A DNA stretch of 64,000 bases, taken from Gorsachius magnificus. Its lineage: Eukaryota; Chordata; Aves; Pelecaniformes; Ardeidae. The stretch is taken from positions 42,488,590 through 42,552,589 of the forward strand of contig CM067087.1 of the NCBI GenBank assembly GCA_034008185.1, given 5' to 3'. Shown here piece after piece: positions 59,101 to 64,000 of this stretch (the stretch's first letter is position 1; the number at the start of each line of letters is the position of its first letter). The notes under the pieces were generated by a model, which saw only the letters and a list, made by a program, of their open reading frames with translations, did not search any database and was not told where the DNA came from. The translations under genes were made by a program, and so were the position numbers.

Positions 59101-62100
59101 GCATCATAAAAATACAAAATGACACCAAGCTGCCATTTGGGGGAGGTGATTATTGTGCAAACAATGTGTTTTCTACTGCTGGCAAAAAACTTGGGTTTAG
59201 TCCTCTCCCTGAAAACAATAATTTCAGTCAAGATTTGGGAGGGGGAGGAGCACATCTCTGCTTCTCTTTGCATACCCTGTTGAGGACAAATATTGCTGTG
59301 AAGAAGAGATCATTGCTATGCAGATATATAACCTTTTTAAGTCCTGGACTGTGCTCCTGATGCTGGATAGATTTGTTGTCATGAAAGCTGTATGCTAGGG
59401 TTGCATAACTCTTTTGAGGTGTTTATGTACAAGCGCTCCCAAGGGTGATGTTTTACCAAACCTTATTACAAAACCTCTCCTCTCTGCAAGCTATCAAATT
59501 CTCAGTGAGTGATTAAAATTCAGTATTGTGCCTGGTCAAGGATAAGCTGAGGCTGTTTTTTATACTCATGTAAGCAAGCTATAGTACCTAGAAATTTCCC
59601 GATTTTATATGAGCCATTGGTATCCTCTGCTGTGGTCGTGTATAGGGTCCTGCATTAGAATGGGCTGGAAGGATTTTTGTTGTTGTTGTTTTGTTCAGCT
59701 TCTTTTACTTCTCTGCACTGCTTGTTTGGAAGTGCCTTGATTTGCCCCTTTTCCCATCTCCTTTCCCCCCTGTGTCCCCCAAAAATTCTTCTTCTGCATT
59801 ACGCTTGGAATTCTTGACTCCTTCATCAGATGAGCTTCTCTAACCAGGTTGGGAAAATGAATTTGGTTTCATTACTGAAATGTGCCACCGCTACTGATTG
59901 CATTAAAGGCAATGAATGATAGCTGGGGTTTGTCATTGTTCTACATTAAAAATCCAAAGCTGGTTTCTTCCCTGTGTTGGAGGTGAGGGAGGTGAAGAGA
60001 GGAGGTTCCTGGCAGAGTATTTTTCACCAGAGACAGAAAACCTCTCTGCTGTCTTCCGCTACCCCTTCTAGAACACATGAAGTTTGGTGTAGCATCTACA
60101 GCCTCAACATTGTCAATCTCTCCCCTCACACCACCAGCAGATGGGAGAGCGGTGGGGCAGTCAGAGCAGGAGCAAATCCTGGATGGGCTGCTCATGAAGT
60201 CAACCATCACTCAGACTCATGGCAATACCCCAAGCTCTCACTGCTCCCCTGTGCTCTTGGCTGGGCCCTGTGTGGATTTTGCCCCAGACTTTGAGGTGTG
60301 AAGGTAGATTCTGGTTTGTTTCTCTGCAAATATATAAACTGCTGACATCCTCTGTGTTTGGGGATTGTGATTCATGAGATGAGCTAAGGTAAAATCCATG
60401 ACAGTGGCAGTACTGTTGCTCTACTGGAGGGTTTATTTTGGTGGGATGTGCCCAGGGAACTGGGAGAAGTGTTGGAGCTCCCACCTAGTTGGGTTTAACC
60501 CTGGCAAGCAACTAATGCACGGTTTACACATTGTTTAAGATGTGATTTACAGTGTAATGACTGTCTAAGTACTCTGGAAGGATTTGCACAATGCAGTATT
60601 TTCTTCTCTGGGTGAGGGCTAGTGGTGCTGCTGCTCAGCTGCCCTGTGCCTGTGTCTTGCCAAGCATCAATTCAGGTGACGGGGGGCAGAACCGAATTGC
60701 CACCGCCACCTGCCCAGATTTATGGAAGCAGCTCAGAGGTATGGGTTTGTCTTCAAACAGGTCAGACGTGTGTAACACCAGGCGATCTGTGATTGAAGGA
60801 GGGAGCACCTGTCCCTTTACATTTTCTGGAAGTCTTGGAGCATTGGTCTGTAAACTCTCTATCAAGTGTTGCCTGACAGCATCTGGGAAGGATGTTCTGC
60901 AACATCTATAAGTATTCCCAGGCAACCTTTGCATTTACAGGAAGAGATATGGTTTGTGGGGTTTTTGCATCGGTTTGCTATAGACTTGTTTGCTTAGGTA
61001 ACACTTCATATAGCCAGTCTAGACTTGCATAACTTACTTATTTCTCAGCTTTTTTTCCTTTTCATTTTGGTCATTTTGCCTCTTGGACTCCATCCTTTCA
61101 ATTTTATCCACAGTGACACAAGGCTACTTTCATAGCATTTAGTATATACACCCTGACTTGTCCTTATTACCATGTAAGTTGTGTGTAATCTCAGTTACAG
61201 GGTCCTGAATGTTGCACTGTAAAAGCCAGACTGACATAACCGCAGGCGTCTCCTGATTTTTTTGAATTTTTTTTTCTTTTTTCCCTGAGTGCTCACCAAA
61301 ATGAGCTGTTGCATGCAAATCAAACCCTGTAACTCCTGCTCTGTCAGCTGAGTTGTACTTAAGGAAATTGTTATCAAATGGGAGTGATTACTCTGTTTTG
61401 GTACAGGTCTTTCCTACTCTTTTGCTGTTGATCTGTGAATGTCACTTAGGATTTTAAATATACATTAGAAACTTCCTCTATTTTCCTGCTGCTGTTTATA
61501 CTTAATTTTGTAAAGGTTTATATTTGTACCTGTAAGGGACTTTCTCTCTTCTCTAGAGATATGTGCACCATCAACAGTGTATACATCATAGGTTTTCTTC
61601 ATTTGTGTATTATTATAGTCCATGAAGGGTTGGATTAATAAGATGTTTTTCTGGCTCAAACTTTAAATGAGCCCTCCAAGCCATCAATCTGATACTTGAG
61701 ATTTTCTTGAGAGAATAAAATCTCACTGGAAATCATAGTACTGAATAAGCCCGGAAATTCAAATGCTCCACAGGCAGGAGATGTTGCTGGATCTGTAGGA
61801 TGGTGCTCAGGGAAAAAGAGTTTCATCGCAGCCCGTAGCAGCAGCAAATGTGAGCCGTGTGAGTGTGCATGAGAAGGCGTAAAAAGTGAAATGAAAATCA
61901 GGGAAACAGAGTCATGAGACGTGGAATTAAAATAATATGAATTAAATGTGTGCAGTATCTTTCTACTCTATTGCCTGAGCGAGGGAGTGGGTGATGCAGG
62001 TAGTCCCAGGCATTTTCTTATTTATGCAAATATAAGCCAGCAACATTATTTGCATGTAGGTGTGAGTTAGGATTTAACAGTGTACCCTTATGTGGCATAA

Positions 62101-63910
62101 TGATGTAGCCCTGTCCATAGGGATTTAAAAACAAATTCAGCAACAGAAATACCTTCTCATTTAATACCTATATATATACACACCATCAACCTGCAATTAG
62201 CCAAATCTATATATCAATTGCACAGGTGTTGAAAGAAAAAAAAAATACCCTGCCTTTGAAACAGAGAATTTGCCATACTGGACCAGGGTGGAAATGCCCT
62301 TATTTCAACACCTGTTTCAGAGGTTAAGAAATAGTCATTTCTGAGGAATGTACGAGAAACCTGCCACAGACAACCGGGAAATTACTTTTTTCACAGGTAA
62401 ATGCTTTTTTTTTTTTTCCTTACTCCGTCAGTTAGCAGCTGACCTCTGGCCTGAAGCGCAAGGCTTTGATACAATTATTTTTATCCTAGGTAATGCAAAA
62501 ATCTCAGACCTTCCAAAAACCTAGGAAAACAGATACACCTTGCAATGTTCCCACAGTACAAAAAGAAAAGGAAAGCATATTTCTTTCTCTTTTAGTTCTT
62601 CCTCTACAGAAAATTCAGATCAGAAAGAATCAGAGAAAAATACTTGAGGAAAGGTCACTCTACTGAGCTTCTTTGAAACTCAGATAAAAGAGCAATGATA
62701 ATCCCATTGTAGAGTAGCATTAGATGCTTTAATTCAATCCTATAAAACAGAGTCTCTCCAGGGGACTTCTCAACCACAGACCACACAGAGACTTGCCTGC
62801 CCACACGAAGTTTTTGTGCTGGAAGAGAAGATGCTGGTGGCACCTCGAGCTGCCTGTACTGGGCAGCCAACGCCAACTTGTCAGCATGGGGAAAAGGGAC
62901 GTGATGGTTTTCTTGGGTGATGATGGTGGAAAATTGCATGAACATGGTTATGCTGAGGAAGAACTGTTCCATTCTAGAAATGTGATACAAAGCCTTGCCT
63001 AGAGTAAGTTGCTGCTTTTGTAGACTTTTGGATTGTTTTTTTGTGGTTTTGTTTTTGGTTTGGTGGTGTTTTGTTTTTTTTTTTAAGAAGAAACATGGCA
63101 CAAATAATTTAACGCTTGTTCACACTCCAGACTGGATAATGAAAGGGCTCATCACAGACCCTTGGCTGTGCAGCCCACCATGTTGGGGTGCTAACTGGGC
63201 AGTGATGCTGTGCCAGCCCCGTTGTGGGTGGAAAGGGGCACTCGGCACCTTCTCCTGCTGGTTAAAAACTGTGAGGCCAAGTAAGAGGTTTCAATTTTCC
63301 ATTTGGATAGTTAAATTCTGCAATCTCTTCAATTACAAACCTCAATTATTTCAGGAACCTCCGCTTCAGTGCCCACAGCACAAAATCTATGTCAGTGTTA
63401 CTAGGTCAAATCTGATATCCTTTATTTATGTTTATTTTATAACTGAGCAATAAGGGTCAGTTTTGGCTTGTGACAAAGTTCATTTTTCTGTGAGTAGATA
63501 TTGATGGAATAGGGTACAGAGGGTTATAAAGTTATCACTCTGAAAATGTCTCTTATTATAGTGAAAATATTATGAATTCTGTCTTTTTCTTTTTCTTTTT
63601 TTTTTTTTTTTTTTAAACTTGGATTAGAAAACACCAAGTGCAGCTACCTTTGGTTCTCTTGTCTGACATGGCTTTGCCAGTCTGTAAATTTTCTTTCAAA
63701 TTAGTAGACCGAGTTTTCTTATCAACCCTTAGCCAGTTACAACTACTGTCGCTCTTTTCAGCTGAGTTAATAAGTTTGTGCCAACTAAACAGAAATTTTT
63801 GTCCTAAATTGAGATTTTACTGAGTGCCCAGAACTTGCTGATATTGTTTTAAACATAAGAGCTGTTTTAGAAGTAGAGGTGGCAGGCACAGCTACACTTT
63901 GTTCTTTGAC
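56171..63910. other. Non-coding, unique sequence
   Basis: I see no recognisable gene. The longest frames are 148 codons (62655-63101, minus) and 106 codons (59974-60294 and 60591-60911, plus). The first begins in an A-rich lysine run and none shows a known motif. Contents are runs T14 (56917-56930), A17 (58640-58656), T13 (62405-62417) and T19 (63596-63614), AT-rich microsatellite-like sequence near 57765-57835, and a pair of inverted octamer motifs at 62024-62055. Confidence 0.6.
62024..62055. promoter_or_regulatory. Inverted pair of POU octamer motifs
   Basis: A perfect octamer ATGCAAAT (62024-62031) and its perfect reverse complement ATTTGCAT (62048-62055) lie 16 bases apart. Octamers bind POU-domain factors such as OCT family members. 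Two perfect sites so close are uncommon, but functional relevance is inferred only. Confidence 0.25.
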
Positions 63911-64000
63911 TGCTGTCCTCATTTCAGCTGGGATAGAGTTAATTTTCTTCCCAGTAGCTGGCATGGTGCTGTAGTTTGGATTTAGGATGAGAAGAATGTT
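63911..64000 (+). mobile_element. 5' part of an avian ERV LTR, cut by window edge
   Basis: From TGCTGTCCTC onward the sequence continues as TTTCAGCTGGGATAGAG, TTAATTTTCTTCCCAGTAGC and so on. I recognise this as the start of a widespread avian LTR, probably of an ERVL-like retrovirus. Only the first 90 bases are inside the window. Whether it is a solo LTR or heads an internal region cannot be seen. The TG start is consistent with an LTR border. Confidence 0.7.

Noticed and set aside
60077..60301. 74-codon frame as a conserved exon
   Set aside because: The peptide looked protein-like at first but matches no family I know, and the region is open on both strands.
60488..60520. GTTTAACCC...AGCAACTAA match to the end of the same avian LTR family (minus orientation)
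   Set aside because: Roughly 24 of 28 bases resemble the remembered LTR end but nothing on either side continues it. Could be a remnant or coincidence.
62655..63101. 148-codon minus-strand frame as a gene
   Set aside because: It starts in an A/T-tract-derived lysine run, shows no family motif, and overlaps other frames of comparable openness. Treated as chance.

Overview
The window reads as vertebrate nuclear, non-coding DNA, most likely from a bird. The evidence is CR1 LINE copies ending in the ATTCTATG-type octamer tail, two LTR segments of a kind I know from avian endogenous retroviruses, low interspersed-repeat density, AT-rich sequence with depleted CpG, and many mononucleotide runs. 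CR1 with this tail also occurs in crocodilians and turtles, so 'bird' is an inference. There is no sign of bacterial gene organisation: no long ORFs, operons or ribosome binding sites.

I recognise no cellular protein-coding gene, tRNA, rRNA, known ncRNA or CRISPR array. The longest open frames are 167, 148, 140 and 138 codons. They look like chance frames, frames through A/T tracts, or frames through repeats. The only protein-like sequence I recognise is the broken C-terminal end of CR1 ORF2, in two minus-strand copies (about 11.16-11.60 kb and 50.31-50.78 kb). The window is therefore a gene desert or part of a very large intron.

Layout: 1-11 kb is unique AT-rich sequence with a 25-base C run near 4.8 kb and a motif-dense patch near 8.8 kb. 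A 5'-truncated CR1 lies at 11.2-11.6 kb. Unique sequence follows to 24 kb, with a small CpG-rich patch near 20.0 kb, a 29-base T run at 20.8 kb and an A/C-rich tract at 21.8 kb. A decayed CR1-like fragment lies near 24.1 kb. A GC-richer segment at 26.4-26.9 kb holds an exon-like interval with good splice signals. A complete-looking solo LTR of 746 bp with a 5-bp target duplication occupies 34182-34927. Further unique sequence to 50 kb includes a 28-base A run (42.1 kb), a compound inverted repeat at 46461-46540 and a G-rich tract at 49.1 kb. The second CR1, flanked by a perfect 10-bp direct repeat, is at 50.3-50.8 kb. A CR1 3' stub of about 50 bp is at 56.12-56.17 kb. The last 90 bases enter an ERV LTR that continues past the window edge.

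No genes act together here. I did not find a new biological system. The best second looks are: the compound inverted repeat at 46.46-46.54 kb, whose inverted halves are swapped, which fits a double template switch; the CR1 copies with flanking direct repeats; the solo LTR; and a few small motif clusters that might be regulatory elements.
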